From Clostridiales bacterium (GTDB lineage Bacteria > Bacillota > Clostridia > Lachnospirales > Lachnospiraceae), in the NCBI GenBank assembly GCA_029007785.1, contig JAQXIM010000051.1, positions 1 through 52,245 on the forward strand: a stretch of DNA of 52,245 bases, written 5' to 3'. Both the position numbers and the translations under genes were made by a program. Below, in pieces: positions 17,183-24,307 of the stretch. The first letter of the stretch is position 1; every line of letters begins with the position of its first letter. The notes under the pieces were generated by a model. That model had not been told where the DNA came from, ran no database searches, and saw only the letters and a program-made list of their open reading frames with translations.

Positions 17183-17746
17183 TCAAATACGGTATTCCTT
17201 ATAGACTTCTCCCGTTTCCACATCTTTCCAGAGGAAGACACCGTCTTCCAATGTCATATAGCTATGGCAGCTTCCTTCCTTCGGTATGGAAAGAGAACCG
17301 GGATTGATATAGGTATATTCCTCATGGACACGGCATACCGGTACATGGGTATGTCCATGGAGCAGAATATCTCCTTTTTTCAGCATGGGAAGATTTCCCT
17401 CATGAAACAGATGACCATGGGTAAGAAAAATCATAACCTCTTCTTTGGCATCCGGTTTCTGCTGATAAAGAATGGCATAGTCAGCCAATACGGGAAATTC
17501 CAGAACCATCTGATCCACTTCCGCTTCACAGTTTCCGCGAACACATAGAATCTCATGTTTTCGCTCATTCATCATGGAGATAACCTGCTTGGGAGCATAA
17601 TCTTTTGGCAGATCATTTCTGGGACCATGATAAAGCAAATCTCCGAGAAACAGCAGTTTATCTGCCTGTTCTCTGTCATAGGCTTCCCAGAGCTTTTTGG
17701 CATAATAAGAGGATCCATGAAGATCCGATGCAATCATAAATTTCAT
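17183..17746 (-). CDS. yfcE: YfcE-type metallophosphodiesterase
   Basis: 187 residues. The calcineurin-like phosphoesterase motifs appear in order: DLHGS, FLGDLLYHGPRND, RGNCEAEVD, THGHLFHEG and HGHTHVP. E. coli YfcE hydrolyses phosphodiesters with Mn2+; the physiological substrate is unknown. The start at 17746 (MKFMIASDLHG) uses AAAGGA and is preferred over the longer frame to 17785, which runs into the tandem repeats. It is the first gene of the yfcE-HAD-CBS-Cys operon. Confidence 0.9.
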   Translation of the reverse strand: MKFMIASDLHGSSYYAKKLWEAYDREQADKLLFLGDLLYHGPRNDLPKDYAPKQVISMMNERKHEILCVRGNCEAEVDQMVLEFPVLADYAILYQQKPDAKEEVMIFLTHGHLFHEGNLPMLKKGDILLHGHTHVPVCRVHEEYTYINPGSLSIPKEGSCHSYMTLEDGVFLWKDVETGEVYKEYRI

Positions 17747-17782
17747 ATTCAAAAATCCTTTCTGTTTATTCTTTGATACTTT

Positions 17783-17873
17783 CATCTACGAGACCTATCG
17801 ATAAGAACGATCTATGAGAACGATCGATAAAAACTATCGATAAGAACGATCTATGAAAACTATCGATAAGAAC
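17783..17873. repeat. Seven-copy 13-bp tandem repeat upstream of yfcE
   Basis: Seven consecutive 13-base units of the type (T/G)ATC(G/T)AT(A/G)A(G/A)AAC: units 2, 5 and 7 are TATCGATAAGAAC, units 3 and 6 GATCTATG(A/G)(G/A)AAC, unit 4 GATCGATAAAAAC. A 39-base higher-order period is visible (copies starting at 17795 and 17834). The GATC/ATCGAT cores are partly palindromic. The array lies between yfcE and the lactonase-like gene. Confidence 0.9.
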
Positions 17874-17950
17874 ATCATTCATATAGCTTTCATTCATAAA
17901 ACAGGACGTTCTTCCGTTCATCTGTCCTGCAGCTGTATTGATCCGATTCC

Positions 17951-18721
17951 TCAGATTACCAGCCCTCTTTTCCTCAAGGCATCGATCTGATTCATATCAT
18001 GGCCAAACAGGATTTCTCCGCCAATCTCCCTCTGACGCTGCTTCAGTATCTGCAGATTCTCCAGGAAACCGGAAGCATTGGCCTGATTCGGACTGTCCGG
18101 AGGCAGTTCTCTTTCATAATTCTCCCGAAGATACACCGCATCACTGACACAAATCAAAGGAGACTGATCCGGAACATGAAGTTCCAATCCCAGAAGGGAG
18201 GGAGAATGACTGTTCTGGGCAAACACCCGCATATCATCGGCCAGCCAGCAGTCCTTTTCCAGCAGACAAAAGGAGATTCCCTCTGTCAGATACTGTTCTG
18301 CCACATAACCGGAAAGATCCTTTTTCCCGGCTGCTTCCCTGGCCCGTTCCCATTCCGCTTTCCCAATCATTACCTGTTTTCCTGCCTTTGTTCCGGAAAA
18401 CAGCCGAAGACCTCCGGCATGATCAAAATGAAGATGAGACATAATGATCAGATCCACATCTTCCGGTGTCAATCCGGCTTCCTTCATCGCCTGCTCCAGA
18501 CTCCGGTATTCCACAATGGGAAAACTCGCTTTCGTATCCTCCGTCAGTTCTTCCCGATAATGGGGAGCATTTCCTGTATCATAAATAATATTTCCCAGCT
18601 TTGGATGACGGATCCAGAGTGCGTATACAGGAATCCGAATGTTTTCTTCCCGGTGATCGGTACAAATCATGCGATATTTCCGACACTCCATGGCACCCAG
18701 ATACAGTATTCGGTAAAACAT
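17951..18721 (-). CDS. Metallo-beta-lactamase-fold lactonase-like hydrolase (AiiA family)
   Basis: 256 residues from the ATG at 18721 (Shine-Dalgarno GGAGG). It is similar in layout to N-acyl-homoserine-lactone lactonases: SHLHFDHAGG supplies HxHxDH, a later His lies in NSHSPSLLG (usually GHTPGH), with Asp in SDAVYL and His in FGHDMNQ. All dinuclear zinc ligands therefore seem present, but the usual GHTPG loop is altered. In Clostridia such proteins are unlikely to be proven quorum-quenchers; a general lactone or ester hydrolase role is as plausible. It has no operon partner. Confidence 0.82.
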   Translation of the reverse strand: MFYRILYLGAMECRKYRMICTDHREENIRIPVYALWIRHPKLGNIIYDTGNAPHYREELTEDTKASFPIVEYRSLEQAMKEAGLTPEDVDLIIMSHLHFDHAGGLRLFSGTKAGKQVMIGKAEWERAREAAGKKDLSGYVAEQYLTEGISFCLLEKDCWLADDMRVFAQNSHSPSLLGLELHVPDQSPLICVSDAVYLRENYERELPPDSPNQANASGFLENLQILKQRQREIGGEILFGHDMNQIDALRKRGLVI

Positions 18722-18877
18722 AATATAACCTCCGTTTTCCCTTTCCCATATAATAAGGGACAAAGTCATGTATTTTCATACATACATGAAACACATGACC
18801 TTTTGACTCTTATGTCATTGCAATAACAGCATAAATGAGACGAAACTGTCTGCTTCTGGAAAACAACCCCCATCTAT

Positions 18878-18885
18878 GATATACT
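18878..18885 (+). promoter_or_regulatory. Extended -10 promoter of the alcohol dehydrogenase
   Basis: TGATATACT, where TG one base before TATACT makes an extended -10; no good -35 box is visible. It lies about 55 bases before the start codon. Confidence 0.5.
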
Positions 18886-18939
18886 AAAGCGGCAAGGAAG
18901 TCCATGTTTTCCCTTTTTCTTTTCGGAGGAATTTTTATT

Positions 18940-20034
18940 ATGTATTTTAATTATAACAACCCGGTCCATATTCACTTTGGAGAAAACTGCATTCGTCAGG
19001 ATGCAGAGGATCTGATCGGACAGGGTACGCGAGCTTTGATTGTCACCGGAAAATCATCCGAAAAAAACGGCTGCCTCGACGATATCTGTGATGTTCTGGA
19101 GGATCATTCCATCCCCTATACTGTTTTTAATGATATCATCCCCAATCCCACGGTGGCCAGTGTTCGCCGGGGAACACAATTCGCAAAGGATTTCGGTGCC
19201 GATTTTATCATTGCTGCCGGAGGCGGATCTCCTATGGATACGGCAAAAGGAATTGCTCTTCTGGCCAGACAAGACCTTTCCAATGATCAGCTGTTCCATT
19301 CGGAATACTACACCCAGGATGTGCTTCCCACGGTCATGGTTCCCACCACTGCCGGAACCGGTTCGGAAGTATCCGAATACGCTGTCCTCATGGATGAAGA
19401 GGCCCAGACGAAATCCAGCATTTCCACACCACTGATTTATCCAAAAGCAGCCTATTTGGATTATCGGTATACCCGGACTCTGGGCAGAAACAGCACCGTG
19501 TATCCGGCTCTGGATGCCCTTTCCCATTCCATCGAAGGAATCCTTTCTCAGCGGGGAGATGCCATGATTACAGCCATCGCCATGGAAAGTATCCGTTCGA
19601 TTTCCCAGTGCTTCCCGGCCATGGAGACCATGGAACTCGCCGACTCCCATCGGGAACTCCTTTTATATGGTGCCTGTCTGGGAGGACTGGTTCTGGCTCA
19701 TACCAGCACCACCGTGGTTCATGCCATGGGCCATTCCCTCACCTTTTCCAAGGGAATCGTCCACGGACGTGCCAATGCTCTCTGCCTTCCTGGCTATCTT
19801 CGTTTCACTGCCGGGGCACGTCCCGATCTTGTATCCAAAATTCTGCATAATATGGGTCTGGAATCTCTCGATGAAATGGATGATGTATTCAACCGGTTTC
19901 TTGGAAAAAAAGAAGTTCTGACCGAAGAAGAGATTCTGGAATTCACCAGGATTGTCAGTCACAAGAGAAATGTACCCAATTGCCTTGTGGTTCCCACTCC
20001 CCGGGATATTGAAATCATGTTCCGCAATCTGTAA
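18940..20034 (+). CDS. Iron-containing alcohol dehydrogenase
   Basis: 364 residues from the ATG at 18940, with CGGAGG upstream; the longer frame to 18904 lacks one. NAD(P)H-dependent group III alcohol dehydrogenase. The N-terminal nucleotide domain has AAGGGSPMDTAKG; the metal region has TTAGTGSEVSEYAV and the downstream His sites in DALSHSIEG, HAMGHSL and GIVHGRANAL. It probably reduces aldehydes to alcohols in fermentation; the substrate is not predictable. It is a single gene, ending at a perfect 23-bp terminator shared with the convergent LacI gene. Confidence 0.9.
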   Translation: MYFNYNNPVHIHFGENCIRQDAEDLIGQGTRALIVTGKSSEKNGCLDDICDVLEDHSIPYTVFNDIIPNPTVASVRRGTQFAKDFGADFIIAAGGGSPMDTAKGIALLARQDLSNDQLFHSEYYTQDVLPTVMVPTTAGTGSEVSEYAVLMDEEAQTKSSISTPLIYPKAAYLDYRYTRTLGRNSTVYPALDALSHSIEGILSQRGDAMITAIAMESIRSISQCFPAMETMELADSHRELLLYGACLGGLVLAHTSTTVVHAMGHSLTFSKGIVHGRANALCLPGYLRFTAGARPDLVSKILHNMGLESLDEMDDVFNRFLGKKEVLTEEEILEFTRIVSHKRNVPNCLVVPTPRDIEIMFRNL

Positions 20035-20116
20035 TGACTCCCGTACAATATGAGAAACAGCCCTTTTACACAGGACAAGGTGCTGATTTTGAATTCTTTG
20101 GTTGATTTTAAGAGTG

Positions 20117-20166
20117 GGAATCCCCAAAAAAAGACACTGCAGACAGTGTCTTTTTTTGGGGATTCC
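20117..20166. terminator. Perfect bidirectional terminator between adh and the LacI gene
   Basis: 23-bp perfect arms starting GGAATCCCCAAAAAAAGACA around the loop CAGA. A/T runs are embedded in the stem so that each strand has a U-tract. It reaches the LacI-gene stop codon. Confidence 0.85.
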
Positions 20167-21185
20167 TAAATCATGTTATCTCCCGTGGATTCCCTGATAA
20201 TCAGATGGGATGGAATTTCCAGACGAACAAACTCCTTATGATCCCCTCTAAGCCGATCAAGCAGAAGCATCACCGCCATATGGACCATATCATTCCGCGG
20301 AATATGAACGGAGGAAAGCATGGGGGAACACCGGGATGCTTCCTCAATATCATCAATAGAAATGACAGCAGGCCGGTAAATGCTCTTTTTTCGTCCTTTG
20401 GTATAACGATTCATGGCATCAATAAAACCGAGGGCCGTCACATCATTGGCGCAGAGAACGGCAGTAGGACGTCTTCCCTCTTCAGATAGAATTTCATAAG
20501 CGTGAAATCCTTCTTGTCTGGTCTGGTGGGTGGAAACCACATAATTATATACAAAGGGAATCTGCCGCTGAAGGAGGCATTCATAATAACCGGTGTATCT
20601 GGCCTCCATACTGCAGTCCCCTACATAACCGATCTTTCGGTGTCCCAGATCGGCCAGATAATTCATGGCCTGGGCGGCCGCCCGCACACCGCTGCATACC
20701 ACCTCATCCAATTGATATTCTGTTGGATTTCTGTCAATGGCTGCAATAGCCCGATACCGTCCTTTCAGCCGTTCCACCAGGTCATAGGTACATTTACCCA
20801 GAATAATCAATCCATCCGCTTCCGGTTTCTGTTTATTTCGATCCCGTTTTACCAGATCCGGAACATTCAGAACCTCCATCATCTGACATTTCTGATGAAG
20901 AATCTCCGTCTCCAGAAACCGAAACAGCTCCAGGAAGAAATCATCTTCCTGAAGCGATTGAAAACGAGCCAACAGTACATCGATCCGATATCCGTCACTT
21001 CTGGGACTATTCCCATTTTTCAATTGTCTGGCACTGTCATTTGGTACATACTGAATGTCTCTTGCTGTCTTTCGAATCAGATCTGCCAGTTTTTCATCAC
21101 GACAATGATAATCCGGCTGATTTAATACCCGGGAGATGGTAGACACGGAAGCTCCCGTCAATTCTGCAATTTTCTTTAATGACAT
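20166..21185 (-). CDS. LacI-family transcriptional regulator
   Basis: 339 residues from the ATG at 21185, 4 bases after the permease stop. The N-terminal LacI helix-turn-helix is MSLKKIAELTGASVSTISRV; the linker includes YVPNDSARQLKNG. A periplasmic-binding-like effector domain runs through DGLIILGK, GHRKIGYVGDCS and AVLCANDVTALGFIDAMNRY. It is the last gene of the ABC operon, so it probably represses that operon through the two GAAAWCGWTTTC sites at 23831 and 23909. A LacI regulator is unusual for a sulfonate-type transporter. It is not CcpA. Confidence 0.88.
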   Translation of the reverse strand: MSLKKIAELTGASVSTISRVLNQPDYHCRDEKLADLIRKTARDIQYVPNDSARQLKNGNSPRSDGYRIDVLLARFQSLQEDDFFLELFRFLETEILHQKCQMMEVLNVPDLVKRDRNKQKPEADGLIILGKCTYDLVERLKGRYRAIAAIDRNPTEYQLDEVVCSGVRAAAQAMNYLADLGHRKIGYVGDCSMEARYTGYYECLLQRQIPFVYNYVVSTHQTRQEGFHAYEILSEEGRRPTAVLCANDVTALGFIDAMNRYTKGRKKSIYRPAVISIDDIEEASRCSPMLSSVHIPRNDMVHMAVMLLLDRLRGDHKEFVRLEIPSHLIIRESTGDNMI

Positions 21186-21189
21186 ATTT

Positions 21190-21963
21190 TTATACCAATC
21201 CCCTTTTTCTGAGAATGTGATTTTCGGCCCGTGAAAAAATACCTTTATCAATAAGAATTCCCAGCAAAACGATGATCAGCATAACTGTCATAACCTGATT
21301 GATATCTGCCAGATCGCGGCCGATCATCAGTGTATAGCCCAACCCCACGGATGCCGACATGACTTCACCGGACATAAGAGCTCTCCAGGCAAAGGACCAG
21401 CCCTGTTTCAGACCGCCCACAAAAGAAGGCAGAGCCGCCGGCAGAATGACCTTCCGATACATATTAATCGGTGTAACCCCCATGGTTTTCGCTGCCTTGA
21501 TATACACGGGAGGCACATTGTTGACGCCATTTTCTACAGCCAGAGCAATGCTGAAGGCAGATCCCATAACAATGACAAAGATAATAGCAGATTCCTTTAA
21601 GCCGAACCAAAGAATGGCAAAGGGAACCCAACAAATGCTGGGCAGTGTCTGAATTCCCAGTATCATCGGCTTCAGATTTCTTCGAAGAAAAGGGAACTGA
21701 AGAATCAGAATTCCCAGCAGAGAACCGATTACAATGGAAATACAAAATCCAATCACCGCTCTCATCATACTATATCCCACAGCACGAATCAATGTCCCAT
21801 CCGAAGCCAGACGAAGGAAGCTTTCCACAACCCCCAAAGGATTGGGGACCGCATAGGGCTTCACAATGGAAAACCACTGGGTTCCTGCTGTGTAAAACAA
21901 CTGCCACAGTAAAATCAGACCTATTGCAAATACCAATGTTTCCAGAATTCTTCTATACTTCAT
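21190..21963 (-). CDS. ABC transporter permease, SsuC/TauC/NrtB type
   Basis: 257 residues from the ATG at 21963, chosen because AGGAGG lies 6 bases upstream and because the gene then overlaps the ATPase end by 11 bases. Six membrane segments; the cytoplasmic EAA-like loop is KAAKTMGVTPINMYRKVILP. It belongs to the permeases for sulfonates, nitrate, taurine and related small anions or pyrimidines. It works with the ATPase and lipoprotein encoded immediately upstream. Confidence 0.88.
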   Translation of the reverse strand: MKYRRILETLVFAIGLILLWQLFYTAGTQWFSIVKPYAVPNPLGVVESFLRLASDGTLIRAVGYSMMRAVIGFCISIVIGSLLGILILQFPFLRRNLKPMILGIQTLPSICWVPFAILWFGLKESAIIFVIVMGSAFSIALAVENGVNNVPPVYIKAAKTMGVTPINMYRKVILPAALPSFVGGLKQGWSFAWRALMSGEVMSASVGLGYTLMIGRDLADINQVMTVMLIIVLLGILIDKGIFSRAENHILRKRGLV

Positions 21964-22741
21964 CGGAAACCTCCTCATCAAACTCCTTCTTCATGCTTTT
22001 TTCCACACCGGCTCTTACACTCTGAAGAATCTGGTGCCGCAGAGCAACAAAATCTTCATTTTCCACTTTTCTGGGCCGAGGCAGCTCAATGGGAATAATT
22101 TCTCGAATCCGTCCGGGATTCTCCGACATGACAATAACACGATCTGCAAAATAAATAGCTTCTTCCACACTGTGGGTTACATAAAGTATCGTCTTCTTAT
22201 TCTTTTCCCAAATACCTTCCAGTTCTTCCCGAAGTACATTGATGGTCTGTTTGTCCAAGGCAGAGAAGGGTTCATCCATCAAAAGAAGTTTGCTGTCCAG
22301 AGCCAAGGCCCGGGCCAGGGCCGTTCTCTGTTTCATTCCTCCGGAAATCTGATGAATCGGATAATCCTTATAATTCCATAATTGTACCATACGCAGATAC
22401 TTCTCTGCCAGCTCTTCCTGTTCTTTTTTTCCATATCCTGCCGCATCCAAACCGAACATAACATTTTCCATCACATTCAGCCAGGGAAACAGGGCTGCTT
22501 CCTGGAACATAACAACCCGATCGGCTCCGGGACCCTTCACCGGTTCCCCGTCCAATATGATTTCCCCCGAGGAGGGCTGAATTAATCCGGCAATCAAATT
22601 CAGAATGGTGGATTTACCGCAGCCGGAAGGACCAACAATACAGATAAATTCTCCCTTTTCCACTTCCAGGGAAACATTACAAATAGTCTCCCGATCGGTA
22701 TTATCAAATGTTTTATTAATTTCCTTCAGCTGTAAATACAT
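21953..22741 (-). CDS. ABC transporter ATPase, SsuB/TauB type
   Basis: 262 residues from the ATG at 22741, preceded by GGAGG. Walker A GPSGCGKST, Q-loop MFQEAALFPWL, signature ISGGMKQRTALARAL, Walker B LLLMDEPFSALD and switch His in YVTHSVEEA. It overlaps the 3' end of the binding-protein gene by 26 bases. The substrate class is that of the sulfonate/nitrate/taurine family. Confidence 0.9.
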   Translation of the reverse strand: MYLQLKEINKTFDNTDRETICNVSLEVEKGEFICIVGPSGCGKSTILNLIAGLIQPSSGEIILDGEPVKGPGADRVVMFQEAALFPWLNVMENVMFGLDAAGYGKKEQEELAEKYLRMVQLWNYKDYPIHQISGGMKQRTALARALALDSKLLLMDEPFSALDKQTINVLREELEGIWEKNKKTILYVTHSVEEAIYFADRVIVMSENPGRIREIIPIELPRPRKVENEDFVALRHQILQSVRAGVEKSMKKEFDEEVSDEV

Positions 22742-23708
22742 CGTTTTCCTCCGGCACCTGATTGATAAAGCCTTCCCTCTCACTGATTCTGGCAAACTCC
22801 ATGATGGCATCCGGATTCAGTTCGGTTGTTACTGTCATTCTGGAAAATGCGCTTCGAATCACATCTTCCTCCAGGGTTTTTCCTGTAACCTTCTGTATCT
22901 CTGTATTGACAATACCCTGAGCCTCTTCTCCGTTTTCATTGATCAGCAAAGTGGCATCCTCATGAGCTTTCAGAAAATCCTCCACCAGATCCGGATGTTC
23001 TTCCATAAATTCGCTGCGTGCAACAACCACCGCCGTGGGATAATTACCTTCAAGAAATATATCCTGATAATCCAGAAGAATCTCAGCATTTCCACTGTTT
23101 TCAATGGTAGTACCCCAGGGTTCCGGAACCAGAGCCGCATCCACACTGCCATTGTCCATTAAATTCAGAATATCGGCATTGGAACTGGCCACGATGGTCA
23201 CATCTCCCCCCTGATCCGTGGTTGCCAGATTATTTTCTTCCAGCAGATTCAAAAGACAGAGATGCTGCGTATTTCCAAGCTGAGGTACTGCAGCTTTCTT
23301 TCCTGCCAGATCACTGATATCTTCGATTCCGGCATCTTTTCTTTTCAACAGTACAGCTCCGGCATTCGTGCTGTTGGAAATAATTTTTACATCCCCATTC
23401 GATTTTACATTGGCATTCACAGCAGGAACCGGTCCGATGTATCCCAAATCCAGTTCACCGGCAAAAAATGCTTCGATTTCTTCCGGACCTGCATTAAAGG
23501 AAGTCCATGTTACCTCACAGGAATCTCCCCAAAGATTTTCCAGAGTTCTCTGATTCTTCATAACCAGTGCCTGGGTATGAGTGATATTCGGAAAATATCC
23601 TACTCTTACCTCTGTCTTCCCGGTATTTCCGGATCCACAGCCGGATAAGAGAACGGCTGCTGCCATAAAACTGAAAAGCAATCCTGCCATTTTTCTGATC
23701 TTTTTCAT
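22716..23708 (-). CDS. ABC transporter substrate-binding lipoprotein, SsuA-like
   Basis: 330 residues from the ATG at 23708. A lipoprotein signal (MAGLLFSFMAAAVLLSGC) predicts acylation at the cysteine of LSGC. The mature part is a type II binding protein of the NMT1/SsuA family: VRVGYFPNITHTQALVMK, NAGPEEIEAFFAGELDLGYIGP and AALVPEPWGTTIENS. Ligands in this family include aliphatic sulfonates, taurine, nitrate and thiamine precursors, and the sequence does not decide between them. It is the first gene of the operon, with its promoter and two operator sites upstream. Confidence 0.88.
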   Translation of the reverse strand: MKKIRKMAGLLFSFMAAAVLLSGCGSGNTGKTEVRVGYFPNITHTQALVMKNQRTLENLWGDSCEVTWTSFNAGPEEIEAFFAGELDLGYIGPVPAVNANVKSNGDVKIISNSTNAGAVLLKRKDAGIEDISDLAGKKAAVPQLGNTQHLCLLNLLEENNLATTDQGGDVTIVASSNADILNLMDNGSVDAALVPEPWGTTIENSGNAEILLDYQDIFLEGNYPTAVVVARSEFMEEHPDLVEDFLKAHEDATLLINENGEEAQGIVNTEIQKVTGKTLEEDVIRSAFSRMTVTTELNPDAIMEFARISEREGFINQVPEENDVFTAEGN

Positions 23709-23791
23709 AAATACTGACATCCTTTCGCCTTTTTCCTGTTCCTGCTTTTGTCTGTACCTTCAAAAACAGAACTTTTTTCAACTCTGCTCAT

Positions 23792-23820
23792 ATTATAGCA
23801 CAGGCAATTCACCATGTTAT
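23792..23820 (-). promoter_or_regulatory. Promoter of the ABC transporter operon
   Basis: Minus strand: ATAACA (23815-23820), 17 bases, TATAAT (23792-23797). The weak -35 with operators just upstream suggests regulated expression. Confidence 0.6.
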
Positions 23821-23830
23821 CCGATATTTA

Positions 23831-23843
23831 GAAATCGTTTTCA
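23831..23843. promoter_or_regulatory. LacI-type operator O1
   Basis: GAAATCGTTTTCA: the palindrome GAAAWCGWTTTC centred on CG, the form recognised by LacI-family proteins. It lies 10 bases upstream of the -35 box of the ABC operon that encodes a LacI-family protein. Confidence 0.7.
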
Positions 23844-23908
23844 CTTTGATTTTAAAGGCTTTTTCCGTTTGTATCCCTGATCTTATTATCTTAATTCTCT
23901 ATTTTTAC

Positions 23909-23921
23909 GAAATCGTTTTCA
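23909..23921. promoter_or_regulatory. LacI-type operator O2
   Basis: Identical 13 bases (GAAATCGTTTTCA), 78 bases from O1. A pair of identical sites at this distance would allow looping. The same half-match also resembles a CcpA cre site (TGAAAACGATTTC). Confidence 0.68.
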
Positions 23922-23951
23922 TTTCCATCTTTCTTTACATCCTGCTGTGTC

Positions 23952-24003
23952 TGTTTCCCAAATCACCTGCATATCCTTTTTGTGTTTCCCAAATCACCTG
24001 CAT
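23952..24003. repeat. Two-copy 21-bp direct repeat
   Basis: Identical 21-base copies beginning TGTTTCCCAAATCACC at 23952 and 23983, a 31-base period. They lie upstream of the operators, in the gap between the ABC operon and citF. With two copies only it is not a CRISPR array. Confidence 0.8.
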
Positions 24004-24059
24004 GACCGGCCGCTGCTTTCGACAAACGATCAAAACAGATTTCCTGCTGCACAGAATAA

Positions 24060-24186
24060 AGAGTTCCGCTTGCGGAACTCTCGCGCTGCCGCGCGGCTGC
24101 TCCTGCAGCCAAACCTCCATTGAAGCGGCATGTGCATCCTCCCGGAGGGTTTTATGCCATAGGAACGGAGTTTCCTATGGCATAAA
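24060..24186. other. Dense hairpin element in the citF-ABC intergenic region
   Basis: Successive inverted repeats: AGAGTTCCGCTTGCGGAACTCT (24060-24081), GCGCTGCCGCGC, GGCTGCTCCTGCAGCC, CCTCCCGGAGG, and a perfect 15-bp stem TTTATGCCATAGGAA / TTCCTATGGCATAAA with a 6-base loop (24151-24186). The stretch is more GC-rich than its AT-rich surroundings and shows no ORF. It may be a repeated structured element or a non-coding RNA. Together with the operators and repeats it accounts for the 599-base gap 23709-24307. Confidence 0.6.
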
Positions 24187-24187
24187 A

Positions 24188-24228
24188 AGAGCCTCCGTCC
24201 AACATATACTATGTCAAACGGAGACTCT
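24188..24228 (-). terminator. Terminator of citDEF
   Basis: Minus strand: AGAGTCTCCGT pairs with ACGGAGGCTCT and is followed by TTTTT. It lies about 80 bases after the citF stop. Confidence 0.8.
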
Positions 24229-24307
24229 CCATCATTCCTTTTTATCTATGATCTGTCTCTTTGATGGATGAAATACATCCACATGAAATTACAGATTTCT
24301 GAATGAA

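Noticed and set aside
17951-18721. Lactonase-like gene as part of a quorum-sensing system
   Set aside because: No LuxI/LuxR or other signalling gene is nearby, and the active-site loop differs from proven AHL lactonases.
23831-23921. The two operators as CcpA cre sites
   Set aside because: Each misses the terminal A of the cre consensus and both are perfect GAAAWCGWTTTC palindromes beside a LacI-family gene; the dedicated regulator is the simpler explanation, though CcpA cannot be excluded.
23952-24003. Direct repeats resembling a minimal CRISPR array
   Set aside because: Only two copies, a 10-base spacer and no cas genes in the window.
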